Shown here: positions 24,050-35,970 of the stretch, piece after piece
Layout of the letters: every line of letters begins with the position of its first letter
Numbering within the stretch: position 1 is the stretch's first letter
NCBI GenBank assembly: GCA_015680685.1
Contig: MNCI01003605.1
Location: 432,437-496,436, forward strand
Reading direction: 5' to 3'
DNA: 64,000 nucleotides
Source of the DNA: Gnetum montanum
Lineage: Eukaryota; Streptophyta; Gnetopsida; Gnetales; Gnetaceae
The notes under the pieces: generated by a model
Told to the model about the DNA's origin: nothing
Databases searched by the model: none
Seen by the model: the letters and a program-made list of their open reading frames with translations, nothing else
Program-made: the position numbers and the translations under genes

Positions 24050-25994
24050 TAACCTTTGCTCTCTATGTCAAAGGGTAATTCTACCCAAAGGACATCCTTC
24101 GGGAGGTCACTAGCTTATTTTGTCTTTTCAAGTGTGTCTACCTCATGTGCCTCATCATCTACCATAATTGTGTCATCTAGAAATTCAACTTCAAACCCTT
24201 GCTTCATATCTATATTGTTGATGGCCAAAGGGATAGTGTTATCACCATGGATGATAACTTCACCACCTTCATACGGGAGGTGGAACTCTTGGGGTATTGG
24301 AGAGAAAATAGCTTGTAGTTGGAATAGCCAAGGTCTATCCAATATTAAGCTAAAGCCCAACATCTCCTCTACAATAATGAATTTAGCAATGGTGGGGAAT
24401 TGGTGCTCTACTACAAAGGCTATGGTGATAGTGCCCCTAATGATGATGCAAAACCCATTGAAGGATTGTAGACACATGGTTTTCATTGGCTTAATTTGAT
24501 CCAAGATGCCTAGCTTATCTATAATGGTGTATGATATAACATTTTTTACTACTCCATCATCAATGTGCACGCTATGAATCTTGAATTGCCCAACACATAT
24601 GGTGATGAACATGGGAGCTGTTATGACCTTGCCCCTCTCAGGATTGACCTACCTCATCATGAAATGCTAGCGATGTGAAACTCGATTCTTGTGATGTAGG
24701 AGGCAACATCACTACATGGATGGAGGTCTCATCTATAGGGCTATCCTCTATAATAGGAATGGACATTAACATCTACACCAATTCTTCACAGTGGGTAGAT
24801 GATGTTATGATGAGGTAATACAAGCTAAATGTTGTGTTTTTTTGCTTAAGTGCTTGCTTAACTTGGGCTAACACATCCACAAAGTCTTTGCCATTAGTTG
24901 CACTTTTTTTGGTATTGACTTCTTCCATGCATTCTTAGAGATAGATCTCTCATGAAGGAAACTTAGGCTTTGGTTGCTTGGTTTGCTAAGGGGCCTTAGT
25001 GCTTTCTAGTAGTTTTCTTGTTGTGGCCTCTTCAATTATTTTTGCCATAAGGACTCTAGATATGGGAACTAGTTTTGGCAGACCTAGCACTCTTTGGTCT
25101 TGATGTTTCCTAGCCATCTTGTCTATGAGATGCTCATTAGGTATCCTATGTTGCCACCTCAAGGGCTTGCTAATGTTGCTAGTGAGATTGCCCCTTGGAA
25201 AAGAAAGAACCAATGCATTGGCCACCATTAGGTTTCAAGCAGCTAAGGATCTAGGATGCTGTGGAACTTGAACAACAAAGGGTGGCTAAACCATTATTGT
25301 TGGTGCAACTTGCAAGGAGACCTTAATGACAAATGATGTTGTGGATGCTTGAGGTGGCACTCTAATGACAAAAGGGAGCCTCAAACTCATGGGGGCCAAG
25401 GAGACCCTTGTGCTACCAAAGGGCACCTAAACCATGAATGGCCATTTCACTAGTTCTAGGTTGTCATCAAAGTTGATAGCATTTATGATGTAGCCGACAT
25501 CATCTATGTTTAGAGGATCATTGTACACCCTCATAGACTAGTTTTGAAGCCTAACCAAGTTAGTAGTGTTAAGTACCAACTTGCCTTTGTTAATCATCCT
25601 TTGCAGCTCATCCTGCAAGGCTATGTAAAAATTAGTGTTATGGTCGAGCAACTAGTGGTAGTGGCTAAATCTATCCAACCTAAAATGCCTTGGGACTAGG
25701 GGCTCATTTGGTGCTAAGGATGCAAGATTTCTTAGTAGTCGAAATATCTATTGTGTTTTCTTATGAGCATCCTTGGACATTTTCTTGTATTGGATGTACC
25801 CAACTTTTAGCAATTGGTCCAACAAATTTGAGGGATTTAATGGCAATGGGGTGTATGTTGTGGCCACTAAGGATGTAGGCTGGTTAGTTGCTCTTGTGTT
25901 AGGGTTGGAAGTTTTGTTATTATCCAGTGCTCTAGGTTGTCTAGTTTTTGGCCTTAGGTTGGTTGCTTTGGCCTCTTGGGCCATAGTTGCTATT
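24050..25994 (-). pseudogene. Tat-Y gag C-terminal part and protease
   Basis: Gag end near 25990-25750 reads TTYTPLPLNPSNLLDQLLKV, like Tat-Z QYTPLPMKPSQLFHQLLKA. Upstream of the protease is ALKQKNTTFSLYYLI. The protease at 24612-24115 reads ITICVGQFKIHSVHIDDG, VEEMLGFSLILDRPWL and HLPYEGGEVIIHGDN. The catalytic segment is IDDGVVKNV and the flap side has LILDRPWL (usual LILGRPWL). Gag and the segment before the protease share one frame; a frameshift follows at about 24650. The Tat-X insertion cuts gag at 25994. Confidence 0.85.
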
Positions 25995-27084
25995 TATTGA
26001 TGCATAAATTTTGAATGGATCAATGCTAGGAAAGAAAACTCATTTTAGGAGACTATTGCCTAGGGTGCCTCCTCTATGGGTATGGAAACCTAGGAATAGT
26101 CTTAGCTGGAGAGGGCTACGTGGCCTTTTGCAAATAAAAAACTAAAAAGAAATCTGAAATTTAAATTAAATAATTATCTTCAATACAATAAGTAACTAAA
26201 AGAAATGAATTTTCCCTAGATCTGGGAACACTGCCTATCCGTGACTACTGATAGTGTCCATTGCTAGACAAGAAGATAGTGATCATTGCAAAAGATGAGA
26301 AGAGAGAGAAAACGATAGAGAGATGGCCAAGGGAAGGTAGTACCTTTCTAGCACTTCTTCCATAGCTAGTACAATGTAAGAGGGGAAGACTACTTGAATG
26401 TCAGGGAGCCAAAAGGAAAATGAGAGAGACCTTTTGTCATTCCACCAACCATGTGCACCGCCTAGAATGACACTGTTGTAGAGAGAAAGAGGGAGTGACA
26501 AGGAAGAGAAAGACAAAAAGAGAGACTACTCACCATAGTCTGCACAGGGTAGCAACTATGATTACTCAAAGCTTGCTGTTGTCTACCATATTTTGTGCAC
26601 TTCCGTAGAGACAAAGACCATCTACCCATGTTTGCACCACTGAGACAAGTTGCTGACCCAAAGAAAATTGCATGTCTCATGTCCTGCATGTGTTCTACGC
26701 TACCTATGTTGTTGTAGATAGAAAGAAGAGAGAGAGAACCCTCCTACTATTTCTAGAAAGATCCCCAAGGATCTAATGTTGAGCCATTTGCTCCTCCTTA
26801 GACCCTTCCTCTAGACTAGCGCAGAAGCCTCTAAGATAAAAGAAAAGAAAGGAGGAAACTGTTGTCTCTAGAGAGGAAGCCACCTCCACCAAAAAGATAC
26901 TATTTGTTCTAGAAATTTGTCTACTTATCACATAGACTAGAAAAGAAAAACTACCATTTCTTATTCTTTGATTAGATAAGAATAGAAAGAAACTGTCACC
27001 TCCTTTGAGCTGTGTCCACCTTCTTGATGGGGAAGGGAGAAGTTCCAAGAGAAAAAGAAAAGATCCCCCCTCAAGACTAATACA
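25995..27084 (-). repeat. Tat-X 3' LTR
   Basis: 1090 bases. In minus orientation it begins TGTATTAGTCTTGAGG after the purine tract AAGAAAGGGGGCTCTT (27085-27100) and ends gcatcaata. It shares gactattgcctagggtgcc and gagagggctacgtggcctttt with the other family members. Confidence 0.75.
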
Positions 27085-27429
27085 AAGAGCCCCCTTTCTT
27101 TTGAATTTAAATTATTTTAGTCTCAACTAACATTTGCCAGTTGGTATTTTTGGACAAGTCTACAATTTTGGTGTGCAAGTCATCAAATAATGCTTCCGAA
27201 GCTGATACCTTAGGAGATATTTTATTTAAGGACACAATGTCCTTTGATATATCTTCTTGATCACTAAATTCTCCTTTATAAAATAGAAATTTACAAACAT
27301 GATCATCATCATAAAACACTTGAAAAGAAAACACATGATCAGGGATAGAATAAGATTTCACCTTTTTAATTATAATTTTTGAATCCCAAGAATTTTGTTT
27401 GAATGGGACATCCAAAGTGGTGTCCACTT

Positions 27430-27823
27430 GGGCTAGTGCATCAAGAATGTAATTTTCCTCTCTAGGTACATGTTCAATAGCTACACATTCAAACTATTTA
27501 AACAATTCAAGAATGTAATCTTTATACGCTTTCATGGTAACATCTTTATTATCAAAGGTTCCATTGACTTATTTTACTATTAGTTGGAAGTCAATATAGA
27601 TTTTAAGCTTGGATAAGTCATAATATTAAGCTAACTTGATCCCATGTATGAGTTCTTTGTATTCAACCATGTTGTATTTGACCATGTTGTTAGTTATAGG
27701 TTGCAAAAAATTGATGGCTTTAAGGATAGGAGCTTCACGAAGAGGTATAAGCATTATTCCTGCTCCACATCCTTTCTTAGAAGAGGCACCATCCACTCTT
27801 AGTATCCAATTCTTTAAACTCAT
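27430..27823 (-). pseudogene. Tat-X RNase H
   Basis: Reads WILRVDGASSKKGCGAGIML, NNMVKYNMVEYKELIHGIKLA and later EHVPREENYILDALAQV: the first catalytic Asp (VDGAS), the Glu region (VEYKELI) and the last Asp (LDALA). This is the archaeal-type second RNase H diagnostic of Tat elements. A further 320 bases of open frame (27107-27427) continue without a recognised domain. Confidence 0.75.
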
Positions 27824-28402
27824 GAAATCAGAAAAATTGGTCCTCTGGTCAAGGTAATAATGATCATCATCAAAATTCGGTTCATTCTCTAATATTTCAT
27901 TGGTTAGAAGCTCAGTTACATCCTTATCATTTCCTAATGATGATGGGTCACTGAAAAGAAAAGTTCTTCCATCATGTTAGTGGTATGGAAAAGTATCTTC
28001 ATGCACCTTTTCACATTCCCTAAAATCTTGATAATATTTGGTAGAATACATGTACATAAAAGGGTTAATGCTTGGGGTTTTTCCCACATCATCATTTGTC
28101 AAATATTTTCCAAATCCCTAGCTCAATCACTTTAGCAAAGGGGTTGGTGTTTTGATTTCCTAGAGGTTTACTCTATTGATCAAAGGTTGTTACCATTTTT
28201 TTGTAGGAAGGTTAACTTGGTATGGTCATGTATTTAGATTTTCCTTTGATTGGGATTAATAGTTCTAAGAAATTTGAACTAAAGAAGCCCCCAAACTTGT
28301 CTCCATAAGTCCTAGATAAGAGCACACCATAGGTGGGCAACATGTCAACTACTAGGATATCTGTGTAACATGTAAATGTAGATTATTATTTAAGTTGCAC
28401 CT

Positions 28403-29053
28403 TCACCCTTTCAATGATCCTACTACAGGTACATCAAATCTGTCGAGTTGAATCAAAATTTTTGTTTGTGGTATCATTTGTGCTCCTAAAGCCTTACATA
28501 CCTCAAGAGGCATGACACTAATAGTTACTCTAGAATCCATCAAAAAATTTTGAACATTCTTCCCTAAAATGATCAAGGTTGTTAGGAAAGGGGGTTGATA
28601 TTTCTTATTTGACATAGAATTGTTTATGTTATATACTAATAGCATGTTAGGACTTTCGGCAAAGTAAACTTTCCTTTCAAGGATTGGAGATTCTTTTTCG
28701 TTCACAGGCATGTGAACTATATTTTGAATCACCTCTTTTATTTCATTAAAGTGTAAAAGGTCATAAATTGGAATGTTAGCTTTGATTTTCTTCAAATCCT
28801 CAACTAGATCATAAGTCTTAAGTACATATTTGGCTTTTATTTGAGGTGGGGCTCTTCTAGGTAGAGAAGAGGAGTTTTCTTGTTGTGGGGTATTTAGTTG
28901 TGATGGCTTAGTTTGGTTGTTTACATTGTTTTGACTAGGGATTCTCCTATTTGGGGATGTATAAGTATTATTTCTAGTTTGTTGTTGTGTAGTGTTCATA
29001 ATGTCGCTAAGTTTATAGTAGCAAGCATTGTGTGGGTTGGGGTCACTTACCAT
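28403..29053 (-). pseudogene. Tat-X gag tail and protease
   Basis: A 216-residue open stretch: Asn/Gln/Pro-rich linker, IKAKYVLKTYDLVEDLKKIK, then FLTTLIILGKNVQNFLMDSR and VTISVMPLEVCKALG. The protease centre normally reads D-S-G-A/S. Here it is DSRVT, so catalysis would be lost. Downstream the protease tail decays (to about 27900) and RT is missing. Confidence 0.75.
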
Positions 29054-29344
29054 GACTTATTCAAATGAAGGCGGTTCCTCATTCTTAGTTTCATGGGGTA
29101 TATTAAGGACCATAACAGGGGGTTTCTCATTTTTTTAAGCTTGGGTATGATTTCCATATAATGCCAAGAATTGAGAACAAGATCTCTTAGAATGTTGCCT
29201 CATGTTATGGAGGTGGCAATAATCATCATTAATTGATGAACTTGGCTTTTCTAGTTGTATAGGACCCTTGTTGTTATTTCTCTTTAGTTCGACTACTTCA
29301 TTGGAAATTTTTTTAAGTGAAGTTAATATCTAGGTCATTTTCTC

Positions 29345-30240
29345 TTAAGCTTGAGTTGCAGGTTTAACAAGATTATATACCCTATTTGGGTTTATAATGG
29401 ATAGAATTAAGGCCTTTGATTGTTCAACATTCAAACCAATGTTAGATGGTCGGAATGAAAAAGATTTGGGACCTTGAAAGCAACTATTCGTAGGTTGAGT
29501 CATTTGGAGGGGAATGGGAGTTTGGAACATAGTGTTGGCCATTGGGAAAGTTGGTAGAGGTAGAGAGTTAGATTGCATGGGATTACTAATGCTCATCATT
29601 TTAAATTGAGTTTGAATGCTATTCATAAGGGTGATTTGTTCTAACTCCATGGCTTTAGCCATTACTCCCTATATTTTTGTTATGTTTGGATCAGATTTGA
29701 TGGCATAGGCAAAGAATGGGTCAATGGTAAAAGGTAAAAGTTAAGGATGCCATCAGGTTGTGGACGCATCTCACTTGGCACATAGGCTAGCTAGGGAAGG
29801 AATATAAGGTTATAATCCCTAACATTTTTCCTAGGTAGCTTTCTTAAGCTAATGAAGTTACTTGACGTGATTTCATGGCTCATGAATTTTTCAAATTGAA
29901 TCAAAAACTTATTTTTGAACTCTTTCCATTGGTCAATGGAACCATTGAGGATAATTAAGAACCATTGAGTGGCCTTACTCTTGAAAGTTGTCATAAATAC
30001 TCTACATGCCACATCATTTTGGACAATGTTGTGGATCCCTAGTAAGGTTTCAAAACATTGTACATGTTGGCGGGCATCACTAGTAGGGTATGTGGGATCG
30101 TAGAAAAAATTTATGTTCTAGAGTGAATTTGGGATGTCATGGTAGTTAGTAAAGTTAAAGGGGTTATTGACTAAGGGAGCCAAGGGTTAATTGGCTACCA
30201 TCCTAATTTGGGTTCTCCTAGGAATAAAACTTGGAAAATG
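29345..30240 (-). pseudogene. Tat-X gag
   Basis: Reads FMTTFKSKATQWFLIILNGS, IDQWKEFKNKFLIQFEKFM and SLRKLPRKNVRDY, the core of the retrotransposon gag domain (W..L....I..W.EF...F...F). A Met/Pro/Thr-rich coiled segment follows (29662-29345). Several stops. Its role would be the virus-like particle shell. Confidence 0.75.
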
Positions 30241-30929
30241 TGAGGCTTGTCATTTCCTTAATGCGAAGAGAAAAGTGTAGTCGATTAGAAGTAGAGGAGA
30301 GTTCACTCATAAAAAAAACTATAAAATATAATTGTTAGAATAAAACTATAAAATTTCATAAAAAGAAAATAAAATATTAAAATAATAATTTTTTTGGCAA
30401 AGCAAAACACTAAAATGTGCTATTTTTTTAAAAAAAGATATACATATATATATATTTGAAAAGAAAAATAAATGAATAAAATTGCAATACTTAAAAGGCC
30501 AATAGTAGAATGCAAAATTTTAGGAAAATAAATTTAAAATTTCATAATTAAATAAAGCCACCTTTCCTAACCCAAGACTAAGGTAGGACCACCAAAACAC
30601 AAATTCGAAAATGGGATAGGAAAATAAAGATTTAAAAAAACAAAAAAAAAAAAGATTAAAGAAAAATGGGTGATGAGACCCGAAAGTTTTCAAGAAATGA
30701 ACTCTTGAGAATAGGAAATAAAGGGCTGAAAAATTATTTAAAACTATTTTTCAAAAATAAGTTTGAAAGAAAGAAAATGAAATTTTTAAGAATTAAAAAT
30801 AGAATAGATGTTGGAAAAGGACAGAAAATAAATATTTTAGAAAATAGGATAACAACAGCTAGAAAAATGGCAAGAAAAGCTAATAAAAAAAAGGTAGGAG
30901 AAAGGCCTTCCTTATAATGCCAAAAAGGA
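30241..30929 (-). other. Tat-X leader; no gene
   Basis: Very A/T-rich untranslated leader between primer site and gag. It contains a TA microsatellite at about 30440-30460. Open frames here are low-complexity. Confidence 0.55.
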
Positions 30930-31645
30930 TGTTGATGCATAAATTCTAGACACACCAACATTGGGAAGGAAAACTCATTTTAGGATACTATTGCCTAAGG
31001 TGCCTCTCATATGGGTACGGAAACCCAAAAATAGTCTTAATTGGAGAGGGCTATGTGGCCTTTTGCAAATAATAAACTAAAAAAAATATATAATTTAAAT
31101 TAAATAATCATCTTCAATATAATTAGTATCTAAAAATAATAATTTTTTCCTTTTTCTCTCTATGGTGACAAGGTTCCAAGCAGTGCACATGGTGGGTGGA
31201 ACAGTGAAAGGTCTCTCTCCTTTTCCTTTTGGCTCCCTGGCATGCAAGTAGTCTTCCCTCTCACATTGTGCCAATTGCTACAGTGTTGCCAAAAAGCCAA
31301 TACCTTCCCTTGGCCATCTCTCTCTCTTTCTCTCTCTCTCCCTCTTTTGCAACTATTATAATCTTCCTGCCTAGTAGTGGTCACCATTGACAATCACGGA
31401 TTGGTAGCATCAACAAGACCAGAGAAATTTCATTTTTTTAGTTACTTATTGTATTGATGATAATTATTAAATTTAAACTCCATATTTCTTTTTAATTTAT
31501 TATTTACAAAAGGCCATGTAGCCCTCTCTAACTGAGACTATTCCTAACTTTCTGTACCCATACGGGAGGCACCCTAGACAATAGTCTCCTAAAACAAATT
31601 TTCTTTCTCAGTGTTGGTGCATCCAAAATTTATATATCAACACCA
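30930..31645. repeat. Tat-X LTR fragment joined to an inverted LTR copy
   Basis: 30930-31140 is the 3' end of a minus-strand LTR (tgttgatgcataaatt...). 31141-31645 is the same LTR family in the opposite orientation, ending tttatatatcaaca, and matches the reverse complement of about 25995-26480. The two outer ~200-base arms can pair, giving a large fold-back. This arose by rearrangement or insertion of a second, inverted copy. Confidence 0.7.
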
Positions 31646-32860
31646 CCATTGCATGCTACTTTTCTTATCCTTTTCCATCCTTGCATGCTAGTTTTTGTAG
31701 GTCACATAGTTTGGATCCCTACTAGTTTCTACCACATCTTGTATGCTCTTGGTTTGGGCGAAGGCTTGGCTTAAGGATTATGAGCCTAAGTAATATTGTT
31801 TCAACTTTATGAAGTCATTGACTTCACCCTTAAAAATGACTAGGAGATACACTTCGACTATCAACTCTTGTATTTCATTTAGCAAGGCACTCCAATGCTA
31901 CACAAACTTTTACATGGGCTCTAGATGACCCTGCTTCACTTACATTAGTTGGTCCAGGGTGATCTCCAACTTCAAGTTGTATTTGAAGCGCATTACAAAT
32001 TGGCTGAAAAGGTCCTTTGAAGAGGAGATAGAGCTTGTAGGAAATGTGTGGTATCAATCTAATGCTCTGCTAGTGAGTGACATGGCAAACACATGTATGA
32101 TGACATGGGGCCATGCTTACAACAATAAACACTTTGACCTAATTGTGACTAGATGTGCATTGGGGTCCCCCTCACCATTGTATTTGGTGAACTAAGGTAA
32201 TGGGACCTTGGCTAGAAGAGTTAGAGGAGCAATTGCAGGACGTACGAAGTAATCATAGTAGAAGTCACCACTTTGATAGTTTTGGAGAAGGTGGCTTTAA
32301 GTCACTTCACCTTATTTGTTAGGCTTTGGATCATCTGGAATGCCTAATCTAAGTTTTCAGATGTTCTAGTCAACTATGCTAGCTATGAGATTTTTTGTTG
32401 GACAAGCTATGTGGTCCATGGATTGGTTGAGAGTTGCAGAATCACATAATGTGCTTAATGTGTGGGCTGTGCTATAGGAATGGTGATTAGGGTAGGCAAT
32501 GCATACATGGGTTGGGCTAGCACCAGGGGCACTAAAGAAACAGGTAAGACATAGGTTGCCTAAGTCGCTTGGGGCCTAGAGACAGGCCCTATGTGGATGC
32601 ATGGTTGATCTAATCCAATTGCTATAGGCAGAAATGGCTGAAGAGGTGGCAATGATGCTATGAAGGGCAAGCTAAAAGAGGCTACTACATCATAATGTGT
32701 ATGTTGTGTCTAATGCATCACTGTGGCCTAAGATCTAGCTACTGCTATGCGTGCAGTAGGTTTACAACAGTGTTACGGTCTATGTTGGCTTGAAGCTAGC
32801 AACTATGGTGCAAAGAGCATGCAAGACAACCACAATGAACTCTTAAAAGGAAAATTTCTT
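31646..32860 (-). pseudogene. Tat-Y gag N-terminal part
   Basis: Proline-rich start (about 32650-32520), LDQAFQMIQSLTNKVK like Tat-Z DAKKLMQELTDEVKRLK, then FKGPFQPICNALQIQLEVG at 32050-31990 like the Tat-Z segment LLHHFVTRFKYNLKPK. The right side of the Tat-X insertion point reads MEKDKKSSMQ and the left side continues ATMAQEAKA, matching Tat-Z DKEKAKATIAAIAKA. About 1.2 kb shorter than the Tat-Z counterpart, so part of gag is deleted. Confidence 0.7.
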
Positions 32861-32861
32861 T

Positions 32862-32880
32862 AGCCCTCCTTCTAGTGCTA
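32862..32880 (-). other. Primer-binding site of Tat-Y
   Basis: Minus strand TAGCACTAGAAGGAGGGCT, a decayed form of the TTGGCGCTAGAAG... site seen in Tat-Z, with the same five-base gap to the LTR end. Confidence 0.7.
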
Positions 32881-32885
32881 GAAAC

Positions 32886-33117
32886 TATAACAATAGAAAA
32901 TGTAGTGGCTGAAACACTAAGGGCCATGGGTGCATATCCTAACCCTGAATCTACACAAGGGCCTACTGGAGGTGGAGATGGGATGCCCTCAAGGATCTGG
33001 CCAATCAAATAAGATCTTACCAGATGCAATGGGAGTGAAACATGATTAGTTGTAGTGCTAATGCAAAATGAAGTTAAGTATGTAAGTGATGTTAACAGTG
33101 TTTATGGTGTTGACGGT
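32886..33117 (-). repeat. Tat-Y 5' LTR, left portion (cut by Gat-1)
   Basis: Aligns with the first ~230 bases of 11148-12690 (plus-strand order): cctaacccta.a.ccatgcaagg, gaggtggagatgggg, caatgagggtg.aaca. It ends with acggt, the left copy of the Gat-1 target duplication. Confidence 0.8.
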
Positions 33118-34073
33118 TGATTAGTGGCAAGGTACCCCTATACTCAACCATACAAAACTAGCGTCACACACATGATCCTGTCGAACTCTACAGATGCACT
33201 AGTTGTGGCACCTAGATAGTTAGCCTTAGGTCGTAGTTCACTGTCTTCCCACCTAGACTATTTTTGCATATGTCATGTATGGTTTAGTCTAGATGAGGTG
33301 TATGATGTGTTCTAATCTATTCTACTCCTGAAGGAAGTGGAAAATAATATTAACTAATCTAAGCTAAGAGGGAAAGGGTAAGAGAGTCTAATCTAGCCTA
33401 AGTGCGATGAGCAATCGATTCCTTGATCAACCGTACACATCTTGGACTTCGTGCACAACTACCACTGGGAGTACCAAGCGTAGGTCCTAGGTACGCCACT
33501 GGGATTACCAAGCGCAGATCCCAAATATGCCACTAGGTTACCAAGCGTAGATCCTAGCTACACCACTGGGCTACCAAGTAGTCACACTTAAATGCTCGTA
33601 ATTAAGTCGTACTCGTTCTGCTTCTAGGAGTTTAAGGATGAGAGATTAATCGCGATGAGTAACCAATTCCTTGACTAGCAGAACACATCCGTAGATGCTC
33701 GTAATCAAGTTGTACTCACACCGTGCTATGAAAGCAATAAATAATATTAAATAAATAACAAATAAATAAACTAAGTGAATGCTGCAATGATGAAGTAATC
33801 TTGATCTTTATTGTCGATCATGTGCGTGTCCAAGTATGACACACTCGAATAAATACACCGTACAATTACATTCACAACACTGCAGGCAAACACGGGAAAA
33901 AAATCTAACTCTAGAGGGATCAAACTGCTAGAGCTTCGCTACTCTAAAATTGGGATTCCAAAAAAGGGAGAGCCGCATCTTATTTATAGATATGGCGGTG
34001 GACTGTGATATCGCATACGCAATATTGTAGGGGAAGACGCGATATCACGGCCTATGCGAATCGCATCTCATCA
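33118..34073 (-). repeat. Gat-1 3' LTR
   Basis: 956 bases. Compared with the 5' LTR it holds an extra ~365 bases (about 33135-33565) containing short repeats of 'accactgggattaccaagcg'-type phrases. TATAAATAAG box at 33980-33989 (minus), with decayed GATATC palindromes beside it. The adjoining interior, in minus orientation, reads ctcgaggatgagtttttatt ... catgggggta, a polypurine-like end. Confidence 0.85.
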
Positions 34074-34244
34074 TACCCCCATGACTGAATAAAAACTCAT
34101 CCTCGAGTTACAAGGAAAACAAGCTTTAGTGATTACACAGTGGATAGGTATGGGATTATTAACTGGAAAAAGAAATGGAATAATGTCGTAGTGTGGGAAG
34201 ACACAACATAGAGAAAAAATACTACAATTACAAAAATGTGGAAC

Positions 34245-35970
34245 TCATGTAGTTCCTGGTGGCGGTGGCTCCTCCATGGGTGCTTTCCCTTTGTCACATG
34301 CTCCAAGCTTTGAAGGTTGATGACACTGAAGAATAGCCTGGAGCTTCTCCTCTTCGGTCTAAGGATCTTGTGTCATCCATGCTGATGCTCCAATGTTTGA
34401 TGGAGTTGACACCTCCCACGAATAGGGTAGTTGTGGAAACATTTGATTAGCCTTGACATACCATGCTTCGAACACCCGTCGTTCCTCTTCATAGGCTCTA
34501 GCTTTGTCTTTGTATTCGTGAAGCTCTGTTAGCTGTCAAGCCAAGTCGGTTGCCATATCTTTCTGTCCTTGGTAGCTTTCTTTCACCACCGCGAGTTTAG
34601 AATTTGCGACATCTAATTTTTTAGCCAACTTCTTCCGTTCTGCAAATTCTGCTTCATATTTGATATGGGTGGAAGCTACCTGCTGCTCGAGCTCTGACCT
34701 TGGGCATCCTACTGTTAACATGGCTAGGTTGGCATATTGAAGGTTTGCCAACTCCATATATTTAGTTAAGTCCTGGATCTGCAGGTCCCGGTTCTTAATT
34801 TCTGCTCGGTGGGCGTAGGCATAAGTGTCCAATATGGCCCCCTAATCAATGTGCTGAGCACTGATGTTGTTGATTTGAGCTTTGGCCATATGAATCTCCT
34901 TCTCTAGGATTTGTTTGTACATCCCCACCTGATCATGAAAATGCTCCTTCAGCTTCTCGTGTCGTTTAGTCTCATTCTGCCACGCGCTAATCTTGATGGC
35001 TGATTTTTGTTGAATAGCGCGTACCTCCTCCATTGAGAGGGTTCAATTTTCTCTGGCTAAACGGCTTACATCTCGTTTGACCCGAATGAACTGTTCTCGC
35101 AATTGATGAAAGTGTTCATCGAGAATATTCTTTTGTTTCTCCACAGAAGTCAACCGAAGATTATCTGCAACCAACTGCTTATTCTCTTCTTGTAAGGCCT
35201 TGAGTACCTAAAGATACGCATGAGTTTGCGCTTGAGCTGTGGAGGCATCCCAAGTGGCCAACTCCTTTTCTTCTGCTACCTTCTTATTTTCTGTAATTAT
35301 TTTTGTTAATTGCTTGGTTCTAAAATTGTCTAACTGGTCTGTAGGAACAAATTGCAAGGGATCTCGCTGTGCTGCTTATAAGGCTATGAGCTGCTCTTGT
35401 AGTTTCTGCACTTCAGCTTCAACATGCTCTGCCCTTACTTCGGATAGGACCAACTTCCCCTTTGTGGAAATGAGGTCTGATTGAATTGTCGTTACATCCT
35501 GGGGGATGTCAAATAGGGACGTCAAAACTTGTCTTGTTTGAAGTAATCTGTCTAATGCATCCTCATGTTTCGCAGGAGTCATTGAGGTTCCGGTAATAGA
35601 TTAAGTATCCTGTGCTCCTGAAAGATCTTCCGGTGGTACAACCGGCACATTAAAGGACTCTTTGATGTGGTCAACGACCACTTCAGTAGCTCCCATGGCA
35701 TCCTGGTGTTGCATGACCATCACTGTGGCTCCTTCACCAATCTCTAACTACATTTGAAAAGATGTCGCGTGTCCAGAGATCTGTTGTGACCATCTGCTCT
35801 CCCCTCCTCTTGTTTGCATTGATAACTCACCCTATGTGCGATCTACTAAAATAGTAGGTTGGTCGAAATCATCGATTACGTGGAAGAGGTTTACGTCATC
35901 ACAACTTCCCCAACTAACCATCTTGGCGATGGCCCTAAGATGGCTCATCGACGATCTATAGTCTTATAGC
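34245..35970 (-). pseudogene. Gat-1 ORF2, C-terminal part (coiled coil), cut by Tat-Z
   Basis: One frame runs from the Tat-Z insertion point to a TGA at 34245-34247 with about ten in-frame stops and no frameshift. It is rich in heptad-like Glu/Lys/Leu/Gln segments: HEDALDRLLQTRQVLTSLFD, LVLSEVRAEHVEAEVQKLQE, EVRAIQQKSAIKISAWQNE, ELEQQVASTHIKYEAEFAER. Long coiled coil predicted by eye; tail KGKAPMEEPPPPGTT. Function unknown. A structural or env-position protein of a retroelement is a guess from position. Confidence 0.7.
35966..35970. repeat. Left target duplication of Tat-Z
   Basis: ATAGC here and GTAGC at 53291-53295, one transition apart. Both lie directly outside the LTR ends. Confidence 0.8.

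Larger units (their letters stand above)
25995..31140 (-). mobile_element. Tat-X: internally deleted Tat element inserted in Tat-Y gag
   Basis: Minus orientation: truncated 5' LTR (30930-31140), leader, gag, protease, RNase H and 3' LTR (25995-27084). RT and integrase are absent. Only about 580 bases separate protease from RNase H, and RNase H is followed within 350 bases by the purine tract. The primer-site region reads TTGGCATTATAAGGAAGGCC. Its LTR family also includes the pair at 356-2900. Confidence 0.75.

Noticed and set aside
34536-35582. Coiled-coil frames as a host gene (for example a kinesin- or myosin-like protein)
   Set aside because: The frame continues across the Tat-Z insertion into a Gat-1 ORF and lies between the Gat-1 LTRs, so it belongs to the retroelement.
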